Positions 11,163 to 20,272 of a stretch of 64,000 nucleotides of DNA are shown piece after piece. The notes beneath the pieces were generated by a model, which made no database searches, was not told where the DNA came from, and worked only from the letters and a program-made list of their open reading frames with translations. The stretch spans positions 19,969 to 83,968 of the forward strand of contig CALEZT010000173.1 in NCBI GenBank assembly GCA_937927975.1, given 5' to 3'. The stretch is from an uncultured Phycisphaerales bacterium (GTDB lineage: Bacteria; Planctomycetota; Phycisphaerae; Sedimentisphaerales; Anaerobacaceae). Position numbers and translations under genes: made by a program. Position 1 is the stretch's first letter. Each line of letters begins with the position of its first letter.

Positions 11163-11267
11163 TCAAGGTCCATTTTGCCGCAATCCTGGGGGTGGGATGG
11201 AGCGTCTTACTAGGAGAACGAAACCTGTCGGTGCGGATGCCTGACCTTGCTGGAAGTGTCGATCGTG

Positions 11268-12815
11268 ATGAGAATGTTGCTGATTGCAGCTTTGGTTGTC
11301 TTGGCGGCCCCAGGGGCGATTGCCCTGACTCCGTTCGAAGGCCTCGGGGCCCCCATGCCACGAAACGCGATCGATGTTCTGGTCTTAGGCAGGCTGGAAC
11401 AGTTGGGCATTCAGCCGGCCAATCCTTGTTCGGACGCGGTATTCGTTCGGCGGGTGTACCTCGATGCGATCGGCATGCTGCCCACCGCCCAGGAGGCACG
11501 GTCGTTTCTCGATGATCGCAGTCCGAACAAACGGGCGATCCTGATCGACCGACTGCTGGAGCGGGAGGAGTTCGCGGACTACTGGGCGATGAGGTGGAGC
11601 GATCTCCTGCGGGTCAAATCGGAATTCCCGATCAACCTGTGGCCCAACGCGGTCCAGGGCTATCACCGGTGGATCCGGACGTCCATTCGCGAGAACAAAC
11701 CCTACGACCGGTTCGTCCGCGAGATGCTGACCGCCAGCGGGAGCAATTTTCGTGTGCCGCAGGTCAACTTCTACCGTGCGGTCCAGAGCAAGGAGCCCCA
11801 GACCCTCGCCCAGGCGGTCGCGCTGACGTTCATGGGCGTGCGGGCGGAAAGCTGGTCCGACGAGCAGTGGACGCAAATGGCGGTTTTCTTCTCGCGGATC
11901 GGCTACAAACCCACGGGTGAATGGAAAGAGGAGATTGTGCTATTCGACCCGAACCGGCCTGCGAAAGAGACCGCGGTCCTCCCGGACGGGACCTCGGTTC
12001 AACTGGTCTCGGACCGCGACCCGCGTGAGGTTTTCGCCGAGTGGCTGGTCGGCGCGAAGAACCCGTGGTTCGCCCGCAACGCGGTCAATCGCCTCTGGTC
12101 CTGGCTGATGGGCCGAGGCATCATCCACGAGCCCGACGACATCCGTCCCGACAATCCACCGAGTAATCCGCAACTCCTGGCCTTTCTCGAAAGGGAATTG
12201 GTCGAAGCCCGCTACGACCTCAAGCACGTGTACCGCCTGATTCTGAACTCGCAGACGTACCAGCTCTCCTGCATTCGCCGGACGGATCGTCCCGACGCGG
12301 AAGCGAACTTCGCAGCCTACCCCTTGCGCCGGCTTGAGGCGGAGGTGCTGATCGACGCGCTGAACCAGATCACGGGCACGACGGAGAGATACTCCAGCGC
12401 CATTCCCGAGCCGTTCACGTTCATTCCCGAAGATCATCGGTCGGTTTGCCTGGCCGACGGCAGCATCACGAGTTCCTTCCTGGAGATGTTCGGCCGTTCG
12501 CCGCGGGACACCGGTCTGGAGTCGGAGCGGAACAATCGTCCTACAGCGGACCAGCGTTTGCACCTGCTGAACTCCAGCCATATCCAGCGGAAGATCGAGC
12601 AGGGGCCTGGGCTTCAGGGTCTGCTGCGATCGAGAGCCGCCCCGCGCGAGGTCGTCAACACGCTGTACCTGACGATCCTCTCGCGTTTTCCGACGGAGCA
12701 GGAGTTGAAGATCGTGGCCGCGTACCCCAAGGCCGGTACGGGCGGAAACCGCGAGGCCGCCATCGACCTGGCCTGGGCCCTGATCAACAGTCCCGAGTTC
12801 CTGTATCGACATTGA
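11268..12815 (+). CDS. Secreted DUF1549/DUF1553 protein lacking the heme motif
   Basis: The ATG at 11268 starts a signal peptide (MRMLLIAALVVLAAPGAIA); a TTG at 11247 in the same frame is less likely. The N-terminal half matches DUF1549 (RRVYLDAIGMLPTAQE, then NKPYDRFVREMLTASG) and the C-terminal half DUF1553 (AEWLVGAKNPWFARNAVNRLW, cut here to key parts, and LKHVYRLILNSQTYQLS). Many planctomycete members carry a CxxCH cytochrome motif before or inside DUF1549; none is present, and the corresponding place reads FMGVRAESWSDEQW. The following gene encodes DUF1501, its constant genomic partner in Planctomycetota. Function is unknown in the family. Confidence 0.85.
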   Translation: MRMLLIAALVVLAAPGAIALTPFEGLGAPMPRNAIDVLVLGRLEQLGIQPANPCSDAVFVRRVYLDAIGMLPTAQEARSFLDDRSPNKRAILIDRLLEREEFADYWAMRWSDLLRVKSEFPINLWPNAVQGYHRWIRTSIRENKPYDRFVREMLTASGSNFRVPQVNFYRAVQSKEPQTLAQAVALTFMGVRAESWSDEQWTQMAVFFSRIGYKPTGEWKEEIVLFDPNRPAKETAVLPDGTSVQLVSDRDPREVFAEWLVGAKNPWFARNAVNRLWSWLMGRGIIHEPDDIRPDNPPSNPQLLAFLERELVEARYDLKHVYRLILNSQTYQLSCIRRTDRPDAEANFAAYPLRRLEAEVLIDALNQITGTTERYSSAIPEPFTFIPEDHRSVCLADGSITSSFLEMFGRSPRDTGLESERNNRPTADQRLHLLNSSHIQRKIEQGPGLQGLLRSRAAPREVVNTLYLTILSRFPTEQELKIVAAYPKAGTGGNREAAIDLAWALINSPEFLYRH

Positions 12816-12829
12816 AAGGGCATTCGCCC

Positions 12830-14131
12830 ATGAACATCTCGCTTTCCCGACGTGACGCGATGCGTCTCGGACTTGTCGGCGCCGCCGGTCTGATGGTGGG
12901 GGGCCGCAGTGCCTGCGGCGCGGCGGCGACACGAAAACCCGCCCGGGCCAAGGCCGTCATCCAGATCTGGATGTGGGGCGGGCCGGCCCACCTGGATACG
13001 TTCGATCCCAAGCCCGAGGCAGGCAACGACTACACCGGCCCGTTGAACAAGCCCATCCCCACCAACGTGGACGGGATCGTCATCGGCGAACTGCTGCCCC
13101 TGCTGGCCAAGCAGGCGGACAAGTACGCGATCATTCGCAGCATGACGCACGGGGTGAACGCCCACGAAACGGCCTCCTACAGGGTCCAGACCGGCCGGAT
13201 GCCGGGCGATGGCCAGGTCTACCCTTGCGTCGGGGCCGTAGTCTCGCTGTTCAAGGGCTATGACGCCGGCTATAGCGGCCTGATCCCGCCGTACATTGTG
13301 CTGACCGATCTGCAGGGACGCTTCTCCGAGGCGGGGTTCCTGGGCTCCCGCTACAAACCCTTCGCCACGGGCGGCGACCCTGCGAGGACCCCGTTCGTCG
13401 TGGAAGGCGTCGTCGCGCAGGGCATCTCCCAGCAGAGGCAGCGGGACCGTCGGGACCTGCTGGGCCGGTTGAACACGCTGGGTCGCGCCATGAAGGATGA
13501 TCCGCAACTGGCCGCCAACGAACGCTGCGAGGACCAGGCCTACGATCTGATCCTCGGCGAAGGGGCCAAGGTCTTCGATCTGGCGGATGAAAAGGACGAG
13601 CTGCGGGAGCAGTATGGCCGCAACACGTTCGGGCAATCCTGTCTGATGGCCCGAAGGCTGGTCGAGCGGGGCGTTCCCTACGTTACGATCAACTACAAGG
13701 GCTGGGACACGCACAAGCAGCATTTCCAGATCATGCGGCGCAAACTCCCGGAAATGGACCGCGGCATGGCGACCCTCCTGCAGGACCTCTCGGAGCGAGG
13801 CCTGTTGGACAGCACGATCGTCTGGTGGGGCGGCGAGTTCGGCCGGACCCCTCGGGTCCAGTGGGAACCGCCCTGGAACGGCGGCCGAAACCACTTCGGC
13901 AAGGTCTTCTCGGTCGTCGTCGCCGGCGGCGGATTCAAAGGGGGCCGCGTGGTCGGGGCCACGGATGCCACGGGCGAAGAGGTGAAAGACCGGCCCGTAT
14001 TCCCTGTGGATCTGATTGCCGGCATGTACGAATTGCTCGGCATCGACCCGGCGGCGAAACTGCCTCACCCGCAGGGTCTGGCGATTCCCGCATTGCCCCC
14101 GGGAAGCGGACGACTAACGGAAATCCTGTAG
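12830..14131 (+). CDS. Tat-exported DUF1501 protein
   Basis: The real start is the ATG at 12830, 14 bases after the previous stop, since a twin-arginine signal follows at once (SRRDAMRLGLVGAAGLM). The 433-residue product shows the DUF1501 hallmarks WMWGGPAHLDTFDPKP, the THGVNAHETASYR stretch, and WDTHKQHF and GGEFGRTPR further on, which recall the metal-dependent alkaline-phosphatase/sulfatase fold. DUF1501 and DUF1549/1553 genes are almost always adjacent in planctomycetes. They are thought to act together outside the cytoplasm, but no reaction is established. Confidence 0.9.
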   Translation: MNISLSRRDAMRLGLVGAAGLMVGGRSACGAAATRKPARAKAVIQIWMWGGPAHLDTFDPKPEAGNDYTGPLNKPIPTNVDGIVIGELLPLLAKQADKYAIIRSMTHGVNAHETASYRVQTGRMPGDGQVYPCVGAVVSLFKGYDAGYSGLIPPYIVLTDLQGRFSEAGFLGSRYKPFATGGDPARTPFVVEGVVAQGISQQRQRDRRDLLGRLNTLGRAMKDDPQLAANERCEDQAYDLILGEGAKVFDLADEKDELREQYGRNTFGQSCLMARRLVERGVPYVTINYKGWDTHKQHFQIMRRKLPEMDRGMATLLQDLSERGLLDSTIVWWGGEFGRTPRVQWEPPWNGGRNHFGKVFSVVVAGGGFKGGRVVGATDATGEEVKDRPVFPVDLIAGMYELLGIDPAAKLPHPQGLAIPALPPGSGRLTEIL

Positions 14132-14172
14132 CGTATGCCGTGCACACCTTCTGATAAACGGGAGAAAACGAA

Positions 14173-16539
14173 TTGCTGAAGCCGCAGTCTCACAGGCGAG
14201 CTGGACCGCCGGTTGTTGGGTTCGTGGCATGTCTCGTCCTTGCCGTCGCGGGGGCGCACGCGTCGATGAGTGATTCTCCGGACGGTGACGCCTACCTCCG
14301 CTACGTCCATCCGACGGTGCGCGAGCCGTTTGCCGACGGCGTGAATCTCGACGTGCCGGCGGAACTGGGCGACCCGTGCACCGCGGCGCTGGGTCTCGTG
14401 GACGTGACGAAAGCTCCCTTCCACGCCGACGCGACCGGCAGTCGCGACGCGACGAAGGCCCTGCAGCAGGCGATCGATTTCGCCCGCGACCACCAGATGA
14501 TCTGCTTCTTCCCGCCCGGCACGTACCGCGTCTCCGACACCCTGTCCTGCATCCGCCAGCTCTACCGGCGCTCGAACGGCCGGGTCTTCGGCGCGCCCCT
14601 GTGGCCGTGCGTGCTGCTGGGTTCGCGCCGCGGACCCCAGCGGCCGCGGATTCTGCTGGCGCCCGAGTCGCCGGGCTTCGGCGATCCAGAGAAACCGAAA
14701 ATCGTTGTCTACTTCTGGGCTCGCGGCTACTTCAATGCGACGACCGCCGACCGCGTGACGGACGGCCTGAGCCCCGAGATCGAGCAGCCCAACATCTCGA
14801 TGAACCAGATGCTCGTGAACCTGGACATCGTCATCGGCGAAGGCAACGCCGGCGCGATCGCTTTGCGGCACCAGGCGGCTGAGGGCTCGGCCGTCGAGGA
14901 TTGCGCGATCGACGTCACGCACGGGCTGATCGGCCTCCAGGGCGGCATCGGTTCCGGCGGCGGCAGCGCGAACGTGACGGTCATCGGCGGCCGCGTGGGT
15001 CTGGACTTCACGGGATACCTCTCGGGTACGCAGCCCACGCCTACGATCACCGGCTTCACCCTGCGCGGGCAGACGGAAGCCGCGATCCGCAGCACGAGCC
15101 GGCAAACGCTCGTGGCGGCGGGACTGAAGATCGTGGCGGATCGCTGCGCGGGACCGCTCATCCAGGTCGGCGCGGGGCTGCCCGCCAACCACGGCCAGTT
15201 GACGCTCGCCGACAGCGAGATCGTCTTCGAAGGCTCGGCGCTGGACAAGTCGCAGCGCGTGGCGGTGGCTTCGGATCGCGGGGTGTATCTGAACCACGTG
15301 TTCGTTCGCGGCGCGACGACGGTCGTCGTCGACGCGGAGCAGAAGGTGGACTTGTCCGGCAATCCCGAGGGCTGGCTGCACGTCCGCGAATACGCCCATG
15401 CGAGCCGACCGCGCGTGAACCAGGGCATCGAGTACCACTACCCCGTCTACATGGACGGCCGCCGGGTCGAGCGGATCTGCGATGTTGTGTCGGGCCAGGC
15501 CCCGCCGGCGGACTTGCAGTCCCGGCATCTTTGGTCGCCGGCGTTTCCCGGTTTCGAGTCGCCCAAGGCGGTCAATGTGAAGGCGCCGCCGTACAACGCC
15601 AGGGGCGACGGCCGGGTAGACGATACCGCCGCGCTCCAGCGGGCGATCGACGAACGCGAGATCGTACTTCTGCCCAAGGGCTTCTATCGCCTGGCCCGGC
15701 CGCTGGAACTGAAGCCGCACACCAAGCTCGTCGGCGTGGGCCAACATCTGTCCCATCTGCTCACGACGGGCGGGGAGGGATTCGAGAACGCGGAGAATCC
15801 GTCGCCTCTGGTGCGTACGGCCGATACGGCGGACGCCGACACGGTACTGGCCTTTCTCGGTCTGTGGTCGCCGAGCAATGTCCCCGGCGCGCGGGCGCTG
15901 CACTGGCGCAGCGGCGGACGCTCGGTCTTTCGGGCGGTGGAGATCCGCCATCTGGCGGTCACCGGATTCGGGCCGCGTCCTGGCAATCAGCGCGACGACA
16001 CGTCGTCGCGCGAGCCGCCGCTGGTCGTGGTTAGCGGTCATGGTGGAGGGAACTGGTACAACTATCGCGCCGCCCGCCTGCTTGTGGATGGGGCGCAGGG
16101 TCCGCTGCGTTTCTACCAGTTCAGCCCGCAACACGTGACCAGCGAGTTGCGCGGCGCTCGCAACGTCTCGATCTACGGGACCAAGTACGAGGGCAACGAC
16201 CCGATGCTCGTAGTCCGCGACTGCGACCGCATTCGCCTGTTCGGCCACGGCGGCAACGCGAAGGGCCTGCCCGGCGGCGCGCTCTTCGTCTTCGAGCGGA
16301 CGCCCCGGTTCCTCTTCGCCAACGGCGTGGACGGCCCGACGAAGATCGGCAGTCGTTCGGCGAGCCATCCCCAGGGCAGCACCGACCCGCGCCAGTGGCA
16401 CATGCTCATCGAACGTTCGGCCGACGGGCAGGAACTCAAGCTCGCGCCGGCGGAACGACCTGTGCTGTACCGGCGCGGCGCGTCATGGAGTGAAACGGAA
16501 TCATCAGCTCTCGGTGGCGACGGAGGTGGACGGAAATGA
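14173..16539 (+). CDS. Secreted double beta-helix protein (pectate-lyase-3 type)
   Basis: The start is a TTG at 14173: GGGAG lies eight bases before it, and only this start preserves the signal peptide (PVVGFVACLVLAVAGAHA); the first ATG falls after that signal. The 788-residue product has two copies of the pectate_lyase_3/rhamnogalacturonase opening, near residue 78 (DATKALQQAIDFARD, then FFPPGTYRVSDTL) and near 473 (DDTAALQRAIDER, then LLPKGFYRL), each leading into right-handed beta-helix repeats. Two beta-helices in one chain recall GH55 glucanases. Substrate is not predictable from this. The stop overlaps the next ATG (ATGA). Confidence 0.75.
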   Translation: MLKPQSHRRAGPPVVGFVACLVLAVAGAHASMSDSPDGDAYLRYVHPTVREPFADGVNLDVPAELGDPCTAALGLVDVTKAPFHADATGSRDATKALQQAIDFARDHQMICFFPPGTYRVSDTLSCIRQLYRRSNGRVFGAPLWPCVLLGSRRGPQRPRILLAPESPGFGDPEKPKIVVYFWARGYFNATTADRVTDGLSPEIEQPNISMNQMLVNLDIVIGEGNAGAIALRHQAAEGSAVEDCAIDVTHGLIGLQGGIGSGGGSANVTVIGGRVGLDFTGYLSGTQPTPTITGFTLRGQTEAAIRSTSRQTLVAAGLKIVADRCAGPLIQVGAGLPANHGQLTLADSEIVFEGSALDKSQRVAVASDRGVYLNHVFVRGATTVVVDAEQKVDLSGNPEGWLHVREYAHASRPRVNQGIEYHYPVYMDGRRVERICDVVSGQAPPADLQSRHLWSPAFPGFESPKAVNVKAPPYNARGDGRVDDTAALQRAIDEREIVLLPKGFYRLARPLELKPHTKLVGVGQHLSHLLTTGGEGFENAENPSPLVRTADTADADTVLAFLGLWSPSNVPGARALHWRSGGRSVFRAVEIRHLAVTGFGPRPGNQRDDTSSREPPLVVVSGHGGGNWYNYRAARLLVDGAQGPLRFYQFSPQHVTSELRGARNVSIYGTKYEGNDPMLVVRDCDRIRLFGHGGNAKGLPGGALFVFERTPRFLFANGVDGPTKIGSRSASHPQGSTDPRQWHMLIERSADGQELKLAPAERPVLYRRGASWSETESSALGGDGGGRK

Positions 16540-18827
16540 TGCCGATACTGTCCCGATGGCAATCGATGTCGATGCTGGTCGTGTTCCTGGCGGTCGTGCC
16601 AGTGGTGCAGGCGCAGCAGAACAGCCCGCGAATCGGCTACGTCTATCCGGCCGGCGGCCGGCAGGGCCAGACGTTTCTGGTCGTGATCGGCGGGCAGTAC
16701 CTGGACGGGGCCGGCCGGGCGTTCTTTTCGGGCGACGGCGTTCAGGCCGTGACGGTCGAGCACGTCAAGCCGCTCACGCAGAAGGAGTTCAACGAGCTGA
16801 GGGAACGGGCCGGCCAGTTGCAGGAGAGGAAAGCCGCCGCGACCAAGGGCGCTCAGGGCGACGCGTCGGAGCCCCGGCAGTGGACGGCCGAGGACGAGCG
16901 GATGCTGGCGGAGATCCGAAAGACGCTGGCCGAACGCGCCCCCAACCGGCAAGCCAATCCCGCCATTTCCGAGACGGTCACGCTCTCGATCACCCTGTCG
17001 CCGGATGCCCGGCCGGGGGTACGCGAAATGAGGTTCATGACGGCTGCCGGTCTGTCAAGCCCTCTTGTGTTCCATGTGGGCCGGTTGCCGGAGGTGATCG
17101 AGAACGAACCGAAGGACGAAGCGGCAGGCGGGGCCCGAACGGGGGTCCGGCCGGGAAAAATCGTCCAGACGGAGATGCGGGTCTCGCTGCCGGCGGTCCT
17201 GAACGGCCAGATCCTGCCGGGCGACGTGGACCGGTATCGCTTCGCGGCCAGAAAGGGTCAGAAGCTCGTCGTTGCCGCCTGTGCCCGCGAGTTGATTCCC
17301 TATCTGGCGGACGCGGTTCCCGGCTGGTTTCAGGCGGTCCTGACGTTGTACGACGCCCAGGGTAGAGAAGTCGCGTATGTGGACGATTACCGATTCAGCC
17401 CGGACCCGGTTCTGTTCTATGAGATCCCCGCCGAGGGCGAGTACGTGGTCGAGATCCGGGACTCCATCTATCGCGGCCGGGAGGATTTCGTCTACCGCGT
17501 CACGATAGGGGAGTTGCCGTTCGTGACGAGCATCTTCCCGCTCGGGGGGCCGGCGGGGCAGCGGACGAGAGTGGACCTCGCGGGCTGGAACCTGCCCGCC
17601 GACAGGATCGCACACAAGAGTGGGCAGTCCGATGGGAGAAGCGAGATTGTCGATCTGGCAGATCGTCCGCCACCGTTTCTCAATCGACCGTCGTTTGCGA
17701 TCGATACGCTGCCCGAGTGTCTGGAGAAGGAGTCGAACGATTCCGCTGGCGGGGCGCAGCAGATCGCGCTTCCGCTGATCGTAAACGGCCGCATCGACAA
17801 GGCCGGCGACAACGACGTGTTCTGCTTTGAGGGTCGGGCCCGCAGCGAAATCGTCGCGGAGGTCACCGCACGGCGGCTCGGTTCACCGCTGGATTCCGTA
17901 TTGAAGATGACGAACGCCATCGGTCGGCCACTGGCGATCAATGACGATCAGGAGGACAAGGGCCAGGGACTGGCGACACACCATGCGGATTCCCTTCTGC
18001 ACGTCGCTTTGCCTGCGGACGGGACGTACTACCTCCATCTGGCCGACGCGCAGAACAAGGGGGGCGCCGAGTACGGGTATCGCCTGCGCGTGAGCCTGCC
18101 GCGGCCGGACTTCGAGCTGCGCATTGTGCCGTCAAGCGTCAATTTTCGCGGCGGAAACACAGTCCCGCTGACCGTGTACGCCCTTCGCAAGGATGGTTTT
18201 CAGGGCGATATCTCGCTGGTCCTGAAAGACGCTCCGAGCGGGTTCTCGCTTAATGGTTGGGTTCCCGAGGGCCCGGACAAAGTACAGGTGACGCTGACCA
18301 CACCGGCAACCCCGACTTCCGAGTCGATCTCCTTGTCTTTGGAGGGCCGCGCCACAATCGAGGGTCGGGAGGTCAGCCGACCGGTCGTGCCCGCCGACGA
18401 CATGATGCAGGCCTTTTTCTATCGGCACCTGGTCCCTGCGGAGGAACTCAGGGTATTCGTGTCAGGCCAGCGGATGGCCAGGGGCGTGGTGACCATCCTG
18501 GACGACGTCCCCATCAGAATCCCGGCCGGAGGCGCCGCTACGGTTCGGGTCGCGGCGCCCTCGCGGTCACTCGCCGGGGCGATGCAGCTTGAGGTGAGCG
18601 ACCCGCCCGAGGGAATCACCGTCGAGAAAGTGACGTCGTCGCGCGATGTCGCGGAGATCCTGCTTCGGTGCGACGCCGAGAAGGTCAAGCCCGGCCTGAA
18701 AGGGAATCTGATCATCGGCGCCTTCACTTCGAGACCCGCCGCGAGCAAGGACAAACCTCCGGCCAACCGGTCTCGCACAGCGGCTGTCACGCTGCCCGCC
18801 ATTCCGTTCGAGATCGTTTCGCCGTAG
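16536..18827 (+). CDS. Secreted protein with two PPC domains
   Basis: The ATG at 16536 overlaps the previous TGA and has GGAGG at 16522-16526. After a signal peptide (SMLVVFLAVVPVVQAQ) an IPT/TIG-like domain covers about residues 30-180. Two pre-peptidase C-terminal (PPC) domains follow, about 188-330 (ILPGDVDRYRFAARKGQKL) and 390-525 (IDKAGDNDVFCFEGRA, then LPADGTYYLHLAD), and Ig-like beta-strand regions complete the 763 residues. No protease or other catalytic domain is seen. The family is common in planctomycetes next to DUF1501/DUF1553 genes. Its stop abuts the stop of the convergent fucosidase with no intervening base. Confidence 0.8.
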   Translation: MMPILSRWQSMSMLVVFLAVVPVVQAQQNSPRIGYVYPAGGRQGQTFLVVIGGQYLDGAGRAFFSGDGVQAVTVEHVKPLTQKEFNELRERAGQLQERKAAATKGAQGDASEPRQWTAEDERMLAEIRKTLAERAPNRQANPAISETVTLSITLSPDARPGVREMRFMTAAGLSSPLVFHVGRLPEVIENEPKDEAAGGARTGVRPGKIVQTEMRVSLPAVLNGQILPGDVDRYRFAARKGQKLVVAACARELIPYLADAVPGWFQAVLTLYDAQGREVAYVDDYRFSPDPVLFYEIPAEGEYVVEIRDSIYRGREDFVYRVTIGELPFVTSIFPLGGPAGQRTRVDLAGWNLPADRIAHKSGQSDGRSEIVDLADRPPPFLNRPSFAIDTLPECLEKESNDSAGGAQQIALPLIVNGRIDKAGDNDVFCFEGRARSEIVAEVTARRLGSPLDSVLKMTNAIGRPLAINDDQEDKGQGLATHHADSLLHVALPADGTYYLHLADAQNKGGAEYGYRLRVSLPRPDFELRIVPSSVNFRGGNTVPLTVYALRKDGFQGDISLVLKDAPSGFSLNGWVPEGPDKVQVTLTTPATPTSESISLSLEGRATIEGREVSRPVVPADDMMQAFFYRHLVPAEELRVFVSGQRMARGVVTILDDVPIRIPAGGAATVRVAAPSRSLAGAMQLEVSDPPEGITVEKVTSSRDVAEILLRCDAEKVKPGLKGNLIIGAFTSRPAASKDKPPANRSRTAAVTLPAIPFEIVSP

Positions 18828-20231
18828 TCATGGAGTCACGTATTCCACCGCGATGACCGAGACGTTCGCGTCCGGCGCCTGCGCGGGCACGCGGATCGTC
18901 ATTACGTTCGGGCCGGCCTCTGTCTTCAGCGGCTTCTTACCAGAGTCGGACAAAAGGTAGACGCGGGCGATCTTGCGATCCGACGCGGGGATCTTCAGAG
19001 CGCCGTCCTGAGGCCAGTCGAAGACGTGGGTGTAGAGCCGGCCGGGCTTGGCGGTGTAGCGGCCCCAGGCGGGCTTGTCGAACGGGCTGGCGGTTGTGCC
19101 GTAGATCGCTTCGCCGTTGGTCGCCATCCACTTGCCGATCTCCCGCATGGACGTGACGCTCTGCTCGGGGATCGAGCCGTCGCCCTTGGGGCCGATGTTC
19201 AGCAGGTAGTTGCCGCCCTTGGAGACGATGTCCACGAGGTTGCGGATGAGCGTCTGCGTGGGCTTCCAGGCGTCGTCGTGCTCGGAGTAGCCCCACGTGG
19301 TGTTCATCGTCATGCAGACCTCCCAGTCCACGCCGGGAATGCCGGTGGCGGGGATCGTCTGCTCGGGCGTTGTGAAGTCGCCTTGCTCGGGCTTCCAGGT
19401 CTTGAGCCGGCCGGAGGAGTCTTCCTTCTCGATGTCGGGGATGTGGTAGAGCCGGTTGTTCGAGATGATCGCGGGCTGGAGTTTGTGGGCCATGGCCATG
19501 AGCTGCTCGGCCCGCCAGAAGGGGCCTTCGTTGCCCTCTTTGGAATAGTCCCACCAGATCACGTCGAGCGTGCCGTAGTTGGAGAAGAGTTCCTTGGCCT
19601 GGTGGTGCAGGTAGTCCACGTAGAGGTCGTGGTTGCGGGGCCCGTTCGGGGAGGGCTTGCCGCGAAGCGGGTGGGGGAGCTGGTTGGCCTTGGCGTAGTC
19701 GTACTGCGGGTGATGCCAGTCGATCACGGAATGATAGAAGCCGACCTTCATCCCCTCGGCGCGGATGGCGTCGGTGATCTCGCGACACAGGTCCCGGCCG
19801 ACGAGGTCCTTTGCGTCGTAGGTGGTGTACTGCGAGTCGAACAGGCAGAAGCCGTCGTGGTGCTTGGTCGTGAAGACCACATATTTGCAGCCGGCCTCGC
19901 GGGCGAGCTTCGCCCATTCTGTCGCGAAGCCCTCCTTGGGGTGGAATCGAGGCACCGCCTCGTGCGCGTACTCGTAGGTGTCGGCGCCGACTCGCTGCTG
20001 AATCCACTCCATGCCGCCCCGAGTGCCGACGGGCTTGTCCTTCCACGTCCCGGCCAGACCCGAGTACAGGCCCCAATGCACGAACATGCCGAAGCGGGCT
20101 TGGCGCCACCAGTCCATCCGGGCGTCGCGCTGTTCCTTGGTTTCCGCCATGCACACTCGTTCGATCGGCAACTGGGCCAAGATGAACATCGCCGCCAGGC
20201 ACATCGCCGCGGGGTAATTGGCTCGTTTCAT
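18828..20231 (-). CDS. Secreted alpha-L-fucosidase (GH29)
   Basis: Start at 20231, where GAGGA precedes the ATG by eight bases and a signal peptide follows (AAMCLAAMFILAQLPI). The 467-residue product has the GH29 signature pieces ARFGMFVHWGLYS, KYVVFTTKHHDGFCLFDS and the nucleophile motif DVIWWDYSK, in which Asp228 is the predicted catalytic nucleophile. Later parts (LVDIVSKGGNYLLNIGPKGDG) close the TIM barrel, and a small beta domain ends the protein. It would release terminal alpha-L-fucose from secreted or algal glycans outside the cytoplasm. It is last of a three-gene minus-strand run with 41-base gaps. Confidence 0.93.
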   Translation of the reverse strand: MKRANYPAAMCLAAMFILAQLPIERVCMAETKEQRDARMDWWRQARFGMFVHWGLYSGLAGTWKDKPVGTRGGMEWIQQRVGADTYEYAHEAVPRFHPKEGFATEWAKLAREAGCKYVVFTTKHHDGFCLFDSQYTTYDAKDLVGRDLCREITDAIRAEGMKVGFYHSVIDWHHPQYDYAKANQLPHPLRGKPSPNGPRNHDLYVDYLHHQAKELFSNYGTLDVIWWDYSKEGNEGPFWRAEQLMAMAHKLQPAIISNNRLYHIPDIEKEDSSGRLKTWKPEQGDFTTPEQTIPATGIPGVDWEVCMTMNTTWGYSEHDDAWKPTQTLIRNLVDIVSKGGNYLLNIGPKGDGSIPEQSVTSMREIGKWMATNGEAIYGTTASPFDKPAWGRYTAKPGRLYTHVFDWPQDGALKIPASDRKIARVYLLSDSGKKPLKTEAGPNVMTIRVPAQAPDANVSVIAVEYVTP

Positions 20232-20272
20232 ATGCGTGTCCTCATGAAAAGCGTTCTTGCATCTGGTACCTA

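Noticed and set aside
14065..16401. 778-residue antisense frame over the beta-helix gene
   Set aside because: Low-complexity Arg/Ala/His composition, no ribosome binding site or family; the plus strand encodes a recognisable secreted protein.
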